From Anaerococcus lactolyticus ATCC 51172 (lineage in GTDB: Bacteria; Bacillota; Clostridia; Tissierellales; Peptoniphilaceae), in assembly GCF_000156575.1 (NCBI RefSeq), contig NZ_GG666045.1:366279-430278 (forward strand): a stretch of DNA of 64,000 bases. The letters run 5' to 3'. The position numbers were made by a program, and so were the translations under genes. Under the pieces are notes generated by a model. That model was not told where the DNA came from. It did not search any database and saw nothing but the letters and a program-made list of their open reading frames with translations. Below, one piece after another: positions 34,687 to 44,140 of this stretch; position 1 is the stretch's first letter; each line of letters starts with the position of its first letter.

Positions 34687-34760
34687 ATACCACTACCCAT
34701 TGAATTTTAAATGAAACCTTTCTTTTTTAAAAAAACGAAACTCAACAAATAATTAATCTA

Positions 34761-36938
34761 TTAATATTTGAATTCATTGTTCATTTTGATCATAATTTTT
34801 CTTGCAATTTTCATTACCACTACATTTTCTTCTAAATTTTTTATCTGTTTTTCATTATCACTTTTCTCTTTGCTATCTAAACTGCCCCTTTTTAATCTCA
34901 AATCTACTAGATTCTTTTCAATCTTTGTAATACTCTCAGTATATTTTTCTAATACTTTAATGGAAAATTCAAGATCCTTATCATCATCTAGGAATATCTC
35001 TCTAATAGAAGTTAGTAATTTTGCTGCTTCAATAATAGCGCTTTTCTTCCCCTGAACTACCACTGCAGTCAAAGCTCCAGTAAATCCAAAACCTAGAAAA
35101 CCTATTGCAGCAATACCTGATATTTGAGACAATTTTTTAATATCTAGCTTAAAAAACAAGTTTAAATTTCTTATTTGTTTATTAAATGACTTTCTAAGTC
35201 GGTCTACATAACCTTCTTCGCAATACATCCCTGTAAATTGTTCATTTAAAAACAGACTTGCTTTTTCTTTATTAAATCTATTAATAGGATTATTCAATGA
35301 ATTGTAGCGTTTTGATAGGACGTACTTATCCTTTTTATTCTTTACAGCTTTTAAAGGATAATAGGGCTCAAAAAGCATTGATTCTAATAGAACTAACCTA
35401 AACCAAGCTTTAGTAGGATTTAGTTTGATGATTTTTTCTTCTAATTTGTCCTGAGAATACCAATTCATCACAGCTCCAGGTACTTGAGTAAAAGTTTCAA
35501 ATTTTTTTGTTATAATTTGTTTCCACTCAGCTAGCCATTTAATTTTCAAATCAAAAGCCTTACCTCTGACTATAAAATTATTGGTATTTTCTATATCATT
35601 TAAGACTATTAAATATTCAATATTAAATAGAATTTCAGCTTGTTCAAGACTTAAACCAAGCTTATTCATATCACCACTTGGCTTAACTCCCATTTCTTGG
35701 TTGGTTGGATTTATAAGAGTTTGCCTTTGGATTTTTTCATAGGCAGTCCTTATTTTCTTAAGATTCCTCTTTTTTAAGCCATAGCTCAAATCAGTTGAAA
35801 TAGCAAGCGCAAACCTACCTACCCCAACATAGTTAATTGATAGCCAGTATTTCTGAGTTAAAATTGCTTCTCCTAGGTCAAGGCCAGTAAAAACTCCTGT
35901 AGAAATTGTCAACATTCGAGATATTGTCGGATTATCTACTGGTTTTACTAGGTTCCAATCAATCTTTCTCATATCTTTAAATGATGAAACTTTTATTTCT
36001 TTCATAGCAAGAGCGAAATGTCTTATAAAATAAAATCCCCTAACTATACATTCATTAGCAAGAACAGGAACAGCTTGTTTTCCTAGTTCTAAGGCAATAC
36101 CAAACTCAGCTCGCAGGTCAAACCTATATACAGAATCCTTGATTATTTGTCCCTTTTCATCTCTTTTCATCAAAAGTGTACCATTAAATAGTTTTGATAA
36201 GAAAACTGATAAGGACATATCATCTTTTATATTTATTTTATTAAAAAAGGGAAGGACAGAAATTTCTTTTGCCAAGCTAAGGATTGGTCCAGGAATACCT
36301 GTGCCGCCACTTAATCCTGCAGTCACACTTGAACCAGCCATATCACTTACTAGATGAAAAAACCAGGTAAGTGTCCCTTTTATTAATTTTTCCCCAAGAT
36401 TATCTCCAATAAAAGCCTTACTATTTTCAGCAACATCAAATATAATAAATTTACCAGTTACATCAGTTCCATAAGACTTTTCCGTAAATTGAGTCAAGAG
36501 AGAAAAGGAAAGGCCAGCTATAGTTGGATGATGGGCAAAATCTCTCAAATGGTGCTGGAGACCTCCACCAAAATCAATAGTGTTACCATCAGCTGGTATA
36601 GGAAATCTCTTCTCCAAAGCCCTTACTGCGTCACCCAAATTCTCAAACTTTTTTCCTTCAACTAACTCTGCAGTCTTTTTTACAAAGCCTTCTACCTTAT
36701 TATTAGCCAGTTCACGTCCCCTTGCGAAGTCAAAATCTTTAACCCAAAGTATATCAAGCATTCCGCAAATAAGACCACTTGCTATAGCTATTAAATAATC
36801 TAACTTATCAGCCTTACTTTCTAATAAATCAAGCTCACTATCTAAGTCAAAAATAATCTCATCAAGATCAAACTCTTCTATTTTAGACTTATCATCATAG
36901 GGTATGATTTTATATTCTATATCCAAATTATTGTCCAT
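34761..36938 (-). CDS. Large protein of unknown function
   Basis: I do not recognise an assigned function for this 725-residue protein. The N-terminal half has conserved-looking blocks such as SGLICGMLDILWVKDFDFAR, GGGLQHHLRDFAHHP and TAGLSGGTGIPGPI, with hydrophobic stretches that may be membrane-associated. Near 600-630 there are two glycine-rich hydrophobic segments (IAAIGFLGFGFTGALTAVVV). The last ~90 residues form a coiled coil (LEKYTESITKIEKNLVDLRL). No signal peptide. It is divergent from the repeat-containing surface protein with 481 bases between. Overall hydrophobic/amphipathic form would fit a membrane-associating protein or toxin; this is a guess. Confidence 0.5.
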   Translation of the reverse strand: MDNNLDIEYKIIPYDDKSKIEEFDLDEIIFDLDSELDLLESKADKLDYLIAIASGLICGMLDILWVKDFDFARGRELANNKVEGFVKKTAELVEGKKFENLGDAVRALEKRFPIPADGNTIDFGGGLQHHLRDFAHHPTIAGLSFSLLTQFTEKSYGTDVTGKFIIFDVAENSKAFIGDNLGEKLIKGTLTWFFHLVSDMAGSSVTAGLSGGTGIPGPILSLAKEISVLPFFNKINIKDDMSLSVFLSKLFNGTLLMKRDEKGQIIKDSVYRFDLRAEFGIALELGKQAVPVLANECIVRGFYFIRHFALAMKEIKVSSFKDMRKIDWNLVKPVDNPTISRMLTISTGVFTGLDLGEAILTQKYWLSINYVGVGRFALAISTDLSYGLKKRNLKKIRTAYEKIQRQTLINPTNQEMGVKPSGDMNKLGLSLEQAEILFNIEYLIVLNDIENTNNFIVRGKAFDLKIKWLAEWKQIITKKFETFTQVPGAVMNWYSQDKLEEKIIKLNPTKAWFRLVLLESMLFEPYYPLKAVKNKKDKYVLSKRYNSLNNPINRFNKEKASLFLNEQFTGMYCEEGYVDRLRKSFNKQIRNLNLFFKLDIKKLSQISGIAAIGFLGFGFTGALTAVVVQGKKSAIIEAAKLLTSIREIFLDDDKDLEFSIKVLEKYTESITKIEKNLVDLRLKRGSLDSKEKSDNEKQIKNLEENVVVMKIARKIMIKMNNEFKY

Positions 36939-37419
36939 ACAGTATTATATTCCTCACTTTATTACTTAAAACTATATCTATATATATCTTTTTTTCAATA
37001 ATTACTATACATAAACAACTAAACAAATAATTTTTTCTATAAAATTTAGAAAAGAAACCAATCCTGAGTGCTAAATAAAATTTATTCGACTTTAATTTAT
37101 TAACTATTAATTTTACATAGAATATTTATGGAATCTTCTCTTTGATTTTTCGTTAACCACTCTTCCCTTCTCAAGCTCAGAGGAATCTTTCTGACATTCA
37201 CATCAAACAAGAAAAATCGCCGTAATAAATAAAATAGCTTAAGGTTTTAAATATTTTTCATAATATCCTCCAGATAAATATAAACTAGCTTTAAATAGGC
37301 GGTCTTTAATTAACAAATTAAGAAAAGAACATTTACTTTGACTGAATTATACTCATTTCAACTTTTTTTATAATATCAAAGTAAAATCTTTAAATTAAAG
37401 AAGTATAGTCTAATAAAAA
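36939..37419. other. AT-rich spacer between divergent genes
   Basis: This 481-base stretch has no convincing gene. It holds the promoters of the two divergent genes: a TATAAT at 37369-37374 upstream of the surface protein, with a poorly placed TTGACT at 37338. A short minus-strand open stretch around 37086-37190 (reading IPLSLRREEWLTKNQREDS) has no start site support. Confidence 0.5.
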
Positions 37420-37431
37420 GTGAGGTATGCT

Positions 37432-39252
37432 ATGAAAACGAAGAAATACATCATATATATACTTGCCCTTGCCGCAATTTTTACAAACGGAACAACTTAT
37501 GCTAGCCAAATAGACAAAGAAAATACTAGAATTCCAAATTATAACAGTCAAAATTTTTCGCTTAATTCAGAGGATTCTCTTAGAGAAATCCAAAATAAAA
37601 AAGAAAATCTTCTTAAGTTAATCGAAGAAATTAAAACAAGCCCTAATTATATTAACTCAAGCGAAGAAATAAAATTATTATATGATAATTCCATAATATT
37701 TAATTCAAATTCCATGCAAAAGGATAATACTGAGTGGATAGCATATTCTTTAAATAACTTAAAAGAAGATATAGATACAATAGAGAATTTGATAAATGGA
37801 AATTTTATTGAAAAAGAAAATATTAATCAAGATTCCTTGTTTTTCAACAATCCAAAATATAAAATTCCATATTTAAAAATTAGCAAAGAAAAACAAGATA
37901 TATTAGATGAATTGGTAAAAAATAATAATGAAAAAAATCCCTTATCAATTTCTAATCTAAACAATTCAAATAATCAAGATTTATTAATATTTTTTAGTGA
38001 CTGGCTGTATCCTTTCATAGATGATACCGATAAGGACGGAGTTATTACCAACTCCCAAGCCTTACTAGACTCAATAAGGGCAAATAAAGATTTATTTGAA
38101 TCCTATAGAAATACTAATTTTGACCTTAGATATAAACTAGAAAACAATTCATTAAATAACAATAATACAAGGATTGAAAACTTAACTTTAATGAATTTGC
38201 TGACAATGTCTAGCAAAACAAATTTATTAGGTGATGAAAGAACATTTTCATCAGATAATAATAAGGATATAGATTTAGAACTTAGTAACAAATCGTCTGA
38301 AACTTTACTTACGCCAGAAACTATAATTTTAGGAGAAAATAACCATATTGATGCACCAAATAGTAAATCATGTAAGATTATTAGTTCAAATATTGAAAAA
38401 ACTAATGAATTTAAATCCTTTAATACTGAAGACGATGATTTAATAAATACAAGTAAAGCTGATAATTCAATTTTTGCTACTCATAAGAAAACCAAAGAAG
38501 CTTACGCAAAATTATCTGACTGGCAAAAACAAAAACTCAACGAAATGAATACTGACGGAAAATATCCACTAACTATTGCTGAAGTCAAAAAATCTGGTGA
38601 ATTTACAATACCTGTTAAAAGCGATGTCTGGATTTATCCTTTCATGATTGATATAAACAATAATGATGAAGAAGATTATATAGTAAATAAAAGTCTAACC
38701 GATGGTTCAATTTTTTCTACCCATTCAAAAACCAGCGAAGCATACGCTAAGCTAACTGACGAACAAAAACAAATACTTAACACAATTAATACTGATGGAA
38801 AATATCCTTTAACTATTGCTGAAGTCAAGAATTCCGGTTTATTTCCAATACCTGTTAAAAATACTGTGTGGATCTATCCTTTTATGATTGATAGGAACAA
38901 TAGTGGAGAAGTAGGAGAATATGATGGTGAATTCGATAATATTGAGCCTAGTGATAATACCAATCCAAGTCCTGAACTTATAGCCATCGATGAAATTACT
39001 AACGGCTCTGAAATAATAGATAATAATGTTCTTACAAATTCAAGTGAATTTATAAATAATAGTGCGATTAAAAACTCGCCTGTTACCTACACTAGTGCTG
39101 AACCAACTACAAGGTACGAAGTAGTATCAAAGCAAAATGTAAAAACCGGAATAAAAGGTCTTAGATTAATTATAATAATTTTAATTATATCTATATTAGC
39201 CTACTACTCATCAAAAAAATATAGTCAAAAATCAAAAAATAATAATCATTAA
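37432..39252 (+). CDS. Secreted, membrane-anchored surface protein with three related repeats
   Basis: I choose the ATG at 37432 (MKTKKYIIYILAL) after AGTGAGG; an in-frame GTG lies four codons earlier. A signal peptide spans about residues 1-23. The C-terminus has one membrane segment (IKGLRLIIIILIISILAYYS) and a basic tail. Three related modules share KxxILxxxNTDGKYPLTIAEV, then a Trp-x-TyrPro block and an acidic loop. The first (37855-38040) is divergent and ends DTDKDGVI, an EF-hand-like Ca2+ loop. The other two (38461-38667 and 38701-38907) are close copies ending WIYPFMID. The protein is likely extracellular; ligand unknown. Confidence 0.65.
   Translation: MKTKKYIIYILALAAIFTNGTTYASQIDKENTRIPNYNSQNFSLNSEDSLREIQNKKENLLKLIEEIKTSPNYINSSEEIKLLYDNSIIFNSNSMQKDNTEWIAYSLNNLKEDIDTIENLINGNFIEKENINQDSLFFNNPKYKIPYLKISKEKQDILDELVKNNNEKNPLSISNLNNSNNQDLLIFFSDWLYPFIDDTDKDGVITNSQALLDSIRANKDLFESYRNTNFDLRYKLENNSLNNNNTRIENLTLMNLLTMSSKTNLLGDERTFSSDNNKDIDLELSNKSSETLLTPETIILGENNHIDAPNSKSCKIISSNIEKTNEFKSFNTEDDDLINTSKADNSIFATHKKTKEAYAKLSDWQKQKLNEMNTDGKYPLTIAEVKKSGEFTIPVKSDVWIYPFMIDINNNDEEDYIVNKSLTDGSIFSTHSKTSEAYAKLTDEQKQILNTINTDGKYPLTIAEVKNSGLFPIPVKNTVWIYPFMIDRNNSGEVGEYDGEFDNIEPSDNTNPSPELIAIDEITNGSEIIDNNVLTNSSEFINNSAIKNSPVTYTSAEPTTRYEVVSKQNVKTGIKGLRLIIIILIISILAYYSSKKYSQKSKNNNH
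38461..38907 (+). repeat. Tandem repeat modules in the surface protein
   Basis: Two modules of about 69 codons, 240 bases apart (38461-38667 and 38701-38907), share long identical blocks such as NTDGKYPLTIAEVK and VWIYPFMID. A third, older copy lies at about 37855-38040. The similarity suggests tandem duplication within the gene. Confidence 0.75.
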
Positions 39253-39652
39253 CAAAATAAGTTCAAAATCTATCAATGTAAATCAATTTAAAATTAATAT
39301 GCACCCTTGTGGGTGCATATTTTTATCTTAATTTTATTCACTTAAATATCTTTATTTAATAATTAAGACAATACTTTCAACATGGCTTGAGTTGTCAATA
39401 TAAATAAAATTTAATTATGTCATTTCATTAAGTATCATTTCTTTGAATGAAATTTTATTTTATCTTTTTAATACATAGATTAATTTGTCGTATTAAAATA
39501 ATTATTCTCTCTATGCATTAAAATATTGTTTCAAATATTCATAGTTTGATCTAATTCATCCTTAATTTCTATAAATAATTCAACATATAGATTTTCTTGT
39601 TCATGATCTATTAATCCATGTATTTAAAAACGCTTACCTTCTCGGCCTAATA
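39253..39652. other. Spacer with terminator and decayed gene tail
   Basis: A terminator occupies 39297-39324. Beyond it the sequence is AT-rich. On the minus strand about 39531-39624 an open frame reads IHGLIDHEQENLYVELFIEI and then DELDQTMNI before TGA, without a start. It could be the end of a lost gene upstream of the DUF262 gene; I cannot assign it. Confidence 0.4.
39297..39324. terminator. Terminator after the surface protein
   Basis: ATATGCACCC pairs with GGGTGCATAT over TTGT, followed by TTTTT. Confidence 0.85.
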
Positions 39653-42178
39653 TCATCCAAGATAAGGTACTATAACATCATAGAATTTTTTGCTCCACCC
39701 CACATGGAATCTTGCCATCTTAAGCCAGTCAGTTTCATTTTTTATGCTTACACCATTTAACTGATATGATATTTTTGATGACTTGATATCATCACCGCGG
39801 TACCAAATGAGCGATACTCCTAACGTATTTTCAATATCATCCTTATGAGTCATCAGCATATCAAAAGCTTTTTTATTCTCTTCTTTCTTAGCTTTTCCTA
39901 AAAACAAGTCAACCCTTGCAAAATCGTAGTTTGCTATACAGCTAATATTAAATCCGCTAATTCCAAAGAAACCGCTAATCCAATTATTTTTTGATGCATT
40001 TACATTAGTAAAAGAACCACCTTCTCTATGAGCTTCCTTGATAAAACCTAATGCATAGGTCCAATATTTTCTTCGTATCTCGTATCGCGTTTCTGTCTCT
40101 TCCTCTGTACTTTCAATATCGTCACGTAGGTAAAATACTAAATCACTTGGATCGGAATCGTATAATTTAAACACTCTATTTAATACTGAAAGCTTGCTCT
40201 GTGTGCTTGAATTAGTCCATACGTAAATGCCATCTCCAATTTCAACACTCTTTTTGAAATCTTCTACATTCATGGTAAAATGCTGAGCAACGCTACCATC
40301 TTTAGATACGGCAAGTCTTGTAATCACGCTCTTGTCTTCAGAATATAGAATTTGTAATACTTTTTGAAACATTTCTACCCAACTTGAAACTGGCTGTTCT
40401 GTATTTTTATAGCTGAAGCGCGCAATTAATCTTCCGCTTAATGAAGTATCATCGTCTAAAGTATATGAATCCATAAGCTTTTCTGCTGGCTTAAATGTAC
40501 TTGTTGGCAAGGCCCAAATTTCTAGAGCCCTTCCCATTAAATATTGGTTGCGCTCTTCAAGTTCAGCTAAAGTCCATTTATCTTTCTTGGCAATATAAGT
40601 ATTCATTCGGATACCACTGTCTTCGAAGCCATTCTTCATTGTTTTCTTTTCTTCGAATGTAGAGTTACTATATTTTGAATTATAAGCAGTCAAAGTCAGA
40701 TTTGCAATTCTATGAAGCCATAGCTTATGAATCTCTTCATAGTCTTCACCAATGGCCTTAACCCACGCTGGAATTAAGTGCTGTGGCATAATATGCTCTA
40801 TGGAATAAGTACCATCGTCAAAATGGCCATATACATCCTTGTCTTCTAAGGTAGAATAATTTTCAAGACGTTCCATGATATAAATCTTGTTCTTGCTATT
40901 CATCTGGTAAATTTGTCTACCAGTAAATCTTTCAGCAAATTCATCGTCGTCAGGGAAGCGTGCCTTTTCTTTCTTTGATAAAAGTGCATACTTAAATTTT
41001 TCAACATATCCCACATCATTACCTTCATACCTTGTGATTTCTCTATGAAGAATAAGGAATATTTTATTCAAAGCATTTGTAGGTAGATCACATATTGTTC
41101 TTCTGAATAAATAATTCTCTGTAATCAAAAATATTTCGGCAATATCTGCAATATCCAGTTTATTTTCATCATAAAGCCTTAATACTTCAAGGAAGAATGG
41201 TCTTGTAACTGTTGTCTCTAGTCTATTTAACCTATAGATACTTGAGTCCAACGTCCTGTTCTTTGTTCCTCCACATAGTAAAATTTCGTATCGTTTAGCA
41301 TATGCCAATAAATCTTTCAGAAGGTCTTCTGTTTCAATCGATTGCCTATCGACATAATCTTTAAAACTAATATAAATTTTCTTCTGCGATGGTATAGCGA
41401 GCTGCTTGACACTCAGATAATCCCTAACAAAGGAGCTAACATTATATTTTGTAAATTCTTCAATTCTATTCCAATATTTTTCATAGTATTCATCTTGTTC
41501 TTTTGAAGGTAGCCCCATCAATATAAAATTTCTTATTTTATCGCCTTCGCTTAAATCAAGACCCGTTGAGTTCAAGCTTTCAAATATTAACTGAGGGTTA
41601 TCCTCATTGTTAAGTGTGATGTTAATAATCTCTAATCTACATATTGCATCAAACAATTCATCAATACTTATTTCTTGCTTTTGGATTCTTTCAAAGAAAT
41701 AATTGTAGTTAGTGGTTAGATTTGATTCTCTTATGTATTCATTAACATCATTAAATAGCTTGCCAAATGCCTTTTGATCGTTCTTTACAGGCTTTAATTT
41801 AATACGAGTTTCCTCTGGCTGATATTTATCAACCAAGAAATCCTCATAAATCTGCTTATCTAATAAAGTGTCTCTCGACCTTACTATTTCAAACTTTATA
41901 AGATTATACATTGCTAAGAGCAATAATGACACTGTTGTTAGCCTTTGCTGTCCATCAATTACAAGAAACTCCGTATTTCTTCCGGATGGTTCATAAACTG
42001 AAACCAAACTTCCAAAGAAATGGCTTCTTCTTTTGTTTTTTATCACCTTAACAAGGTCATCATAAAGCTGTTTACAATTCTCTATCTTCCAGTCATAGTT
42101 ACGCTGATATACTGGAATTATAAAACGCTTTTTAGAACCCTCCATATATTCTATTAATCTACATTCTGAACCTTTCAA
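39653..42178 (-). CDS. GmrSD-like restriction protein (DUF262, DUF1524/HNH, DUF4268)
   Basis: The 841-residue protein begins with a DUF262 domain: IPVYQRNYDWKIENCKQLYD and the catalytic-type VIDGQQRLTTVSLLLLAMYN near residues 74-93. A DUF1524 HNH-like domain follows with YSIEHIMPQHLIPAW near 465 and the downstream HRIANLTLT..N.KYSN..F. The last ~150 residues match DUF4268 (NWISGFFGISGFNISC, WTYALGFIKEA). GmrSD/BrxU-type proteins are NTP-dependent type IV restriction enzymes against modified phage DNA. The start is TTG with AGGAGG five bases upstream. A phage-defence role is inferred. Confidence 0.85.
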   Translation of the reverse strand: MKGSECRLIEYMEGSKKRFIIPVYQRNYDWKIENCKQLYDDLVKVIKNKRRSHFFGSLVSVYEPSGRNTEFLVIDGQQRLTTVSLLLLAMYNLIKFEIVRSRDTLLDKQIYEDFLVDKYQPEETRIKLKPVKNDQKAFGKLFNDVNEYIRESNLTTNYNYFFERIQKQEISIDELFDAICRLEIINITLNNEDNPQLIFESLNSTGLDLSEGDKIRNFILMGLPSKEQDEYYEKYWNRIEEFTKYNVSSFVRDYLSVKQLAIPSQKKIYISFKDYVDRQSIETEDLLKDLLAYAKRYEILLCGGTKNRTLDSSIYRLNRLETTVTRPFFLEVLRLYDENKLDIADIAEIFLITENYLFRRTICDLPTNALNKIFLILHREITRYEGNDVGYVEKFKYALLSKKEKARFPDDDEFAERFTGRQIYQMNSKNKIYIMERLENYSTLEDKDVYGHFDDGTYSIEHIMPQHLIPAWVKAIGEDYEEIHKLWLHRIANLTLTAYNSKYSNSTFEEKKTMKNGFEDSGIRMNTYIAKKDKWTLAELEERNQYLMGRALEIWALPTSTFKPAEKLMDSYTLDDDTSLSGRLIARFSYKNTEQPVSSWVEMFQKVLQILYSEDKSVITRLAVSKDGSVAQHFTMNVEDFKKSVEIGDGIYVWTNSSTQSKLSVLNRVFKLYDSDPSDLVFYLRDDIESTEEETETRYEIRRKYWTYALGFIKEAHREGGSFTNVNASKNNWISGFFGISGFNISCIANYDFARVDLFLGKAKKEENKKAFDMLMTHKDDIENTLGVSLIWYRGDDIKSSKISYQLNGVSIKNETDWLKMARFHVGWSKKFYDVIVPYLG

Positions 42179-42491
42179 ACTTCCTCCTATAAAATAATTA
42201 CTTTTTAGCTCTTATTTATCTTTTATTGACACCTATGCTAGCATTTCTTTCTGTTGAATCAATCCAATTAGACCTAGTTTATATTATCCTTCTTAGTGAT
42301 TTTTAGACCAGAATTGCTAATTAACCTCACTTCTTTACACACATGACATTAACACTATAACTTCGACGTGAAACAAGTAAACACTAAGTATGCCGAGTAG
42401 CTACGTTCGTATGTAGGAACATATCTATGAACTTTTTAACGATAGCTTAAGGTTATCATTAAAAGGTATTACCTCGTCAAACTGGGAGTTG
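42179..42491. other. Spacer without a recognisable gene
   Basis: This 313-base stretch between the MBL/AlkD chimera and the GmrSD-like gene shows no gene or clear terminator. A TAGGAGGAAG ribosome site at its left end belongs to the GmrSD-like gene. A hydrophilic, mixed-GC patch around 42360-42440 looks like diverged foreign DNA, but no match could be recognised. Confidence 0.4.
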
Positions 42492-43145
42492 TCATCTTAC
42501 AAGCTTACTCGCTAATTTGTATACTTGGTTTATTTCTTTGCTTTCTAACTTCCAGTTCGAGAGTTCAGCTTTAATTAACTCTGGAAATTTTTTACTAATA
42601 TCTCTTAAAGCATTCCCTACCGATTTTCTAACATATTCACTCGTATCTTCTTTTAATGCAACAATTTGTCTGATAGCTTCGACCCTTACCCCATCAACAT
42701 CAAATATCATATTTCCGCTTATCGGAGTCCAACCATCAGCGATTTCAACACAATTATAAAAAATACCCTTCCTACGAATCTCTTTCGTCATATATTTTTT
42801 CTCATCCTCGCCCATATAAACATGAGCATTAGGAAAAATATTATGACCGCTCTTATCTATCCCTCCACCATGGTCTGTATCCAGATGAGTCAAAAATAAA
42901 TGATTGATATTTTCTGGTCTAATATTTATTTTTTGAAATTCATCTCCTATATTTTTGAAATTTAAATGGCCACTGTCAACAGCAATCGTTTTACCATTCT
43001 TGGTGTAAAACCACATATTGACATCATATTCCCTTATACAACTCACACCTTCAGCTAGTATCCCAGTTTCTTCTGGTTTACAATAATACTTACCACGCAT
43101 AGTTATGGGTTTTAACTTGTCATCAAAAAAATATAACAACTTCAA
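42492..43145 (-). CDS. Chimeric ORF: metallo-beta-lactamase N-terminus joined to AlkD-like C-terminus
   Basis: The first ~165 residues are an MBL-fold hydrolase with LTHLDTDHGGGI near residue 88, the HxDxDH metal-site variant. They stop at VDGVRVEAI, before the usual downstream His/Asp ligands. From about residue 167 the sequence switches to EDTSEYVRKSVGNALRDISK and WKLESKEINQVYKLASKLV, which resemble the last HEAT repeats of AlkD-like DNA glycosylases. The start is TTG preceded by GAGAGG. Neither half is complete, so this is probably a deletion fusion that kept its reading frame. It is likely inactive in both activities. Confidence 0.7.
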   Translation of the reverse strand: MKLLYFFDDKLKPITMRGKYYCKPEETGILAEGVSCIREYDVNMWFYTKNGKTIAVDSGHLNFKNIGDEFQKINIRPENINHLFLTHLDTDHGGGIDKSGHNIFPNAHVYMGEDEKKYMTKEIRRKGIFYNCVEIADGWTPISGNMIFDVDGVRVEAIRQIVALKEDTSEYVRKSVGNALRDISKKFPELIKAELSNWKLESKEINQVYKLASKLVR

Positions 43146-43201
43146 AAATCTAACCTCTCATTTATAGTTTCAATTTCCAATTACTAAATCTCCGATGTAA
43201 T

Positions 43202-43816
43202 TTACAATATTTTTTTAGCGATAAAAGCAAGATGACTTTTATTATCCAAGTGATATTCACATGCAAATCCGATGCTGGTTAAAATATTTGTTAAGTACTC
43301 TGGTGAATAGACTTCAAAATTAAGCATATCTGCCCACTTCTTTATATTTTTATGCTCCCTATAAGCACCCTCATTAACAATCAAAAACTCACCACCATCC
43401 TTCAAAACTCGATGAATCTCCCTAAAGCAAGCTTCTATATCCTTCCAAAAATATATGGTCTCAAAGGCAGTAACTATATCAATGGTCTTCTCATCAAAAG
43501 GGATATTTTTTACATCGCCTTCAATTATTTGACATCTTCCATCCTTAATATCCTTATCATTTAAAATTCTTGCAATATCCACACTCGCCATTGAATAATC
43601 AATCCCATATACCTTATTAGCCTTAGTTAGAAAATATTGAATATTTCTACCACCACCACAACCAAGATCCAATAAAGTATCAGTCGATGTAATATTTAAA
43701 AATGATCGACCCCAAGATGCTAACTTCTCGTGACCAATATTCATGCCCTTAACCATAAAACGCCCACCAAAATTATTTTTTGGTTTAATCACGTTTTCAA
43801 AAAATCTTTTTAACAT
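43202..43816 (-). CDS. Class I SAM-dependent methyltransferase
   Basis: The 204-residue protein has motif I LLDLGCGGGRNIQYFL near residues 48-63. Motif II-like VYGIDYSMASV, motif III IDIVTAFETIYFW near 105-120, and the post-motif region VLKDGGEFLIVNEG follow. It resembles small-molecule methyltransferases of the UbiE/COQ5 type. Substrate unknown. A Fur-like inverted repeat lies between its -10 box and ribosome binding site. Confidence 0.85.
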   Translation of the reverse strand: MLKRFFENVIKPKNNFGGRFMVKGMNIGHEKLASWGRSFLNITSTDTLLDLGCGGGRNIQYFLTKANKVYGIDYSMASVDIARILNDKDIKDGRCQIIEGDVKNIPFDEKTIDIVTAFETIYFWKDIEACFREIHRVLKDGGEFLIVNEGAYREHKNIKKWADMLNFEVYSPEYLTNILTSIGFACEYHLDNKSHLAFIAKKIL

Positions 43817-43829
43817 TTTAAACTCCTAT

Positions 43830-43844
43830 TGATATTCATTATCA
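43830..43844 (-). promoter_or_regulatory. Fur-like box in the methyltransferase leader
   Basis: TGATATT-C-ATTATCA on the plus strand is one mismatch from the 7-1-7 Fur consensus. It follows the -10 box TATAAT (43850-43855, minus strand) at a repression-like position. Confidence 0.5.
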
Positions 43845-44054
43845 ATATTATTATACCATGCATTCGATATCAATAATAACTTTACAAATAAAAAAAGCAG
43901 ATTTTTAAAACCACTATTACGTCCATGGAATTTTTTGAGCCTTTTTACATATCCATTCTCATCTTTTTAAAATACAAAATGCTTATAAAATTGCTTAAAA
44001 TGCAGGATTTCTAAATTTACATCTTTTGTATCAACGCTATAGCTTCAGCAGTCG

Positions 44055-44098
44055 CTTTCTTGCCAGTCGATGCTATCTAGTAGCATCTCTTGGGAAAG
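44055..44098. repeat. Long imperfect stem-loop downstream of the recombinase remnant
   Basis: CTTTC-TTG-CCA-GTC-GATGCTA pairs with TAGCATC-TCT-TGG-GAAAG around a TCTAG loop: 7-bp inner stem, then CCA/TGG and CTTTC/GAAAG. Position past the recombinase stop suggests a terminator or part of an element-end structure. Confidence 0.55.
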
Positions 44099-44140
44099 CT
44101 TTGCATGACACCTACCGCTGTTCCACTTCGATTAACTTTG

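Larger units (their letters stand above)
43817..44140. other. Left border region between accessory DNA and the conjugative element
   Basis: This 324-base spacer separates the SAM methyltransferase from the recombinase remnant. It holds the methyltransferase promoter, a Fur-like site, an AT-rich run and a long stem-loop at 44055-44098. The chromosome/element junction (attachment site) probably lies here, but no repeat of it is visible in the window. Confidence 0.5.

Noticed and set aside
37080..37210. Minus-strand open stretch reading IPLSLRREEWLTKNQREDS
   Set aside because: No start codon with a ribosome site, no family match recognised, and both other frames are equally open for part of it.
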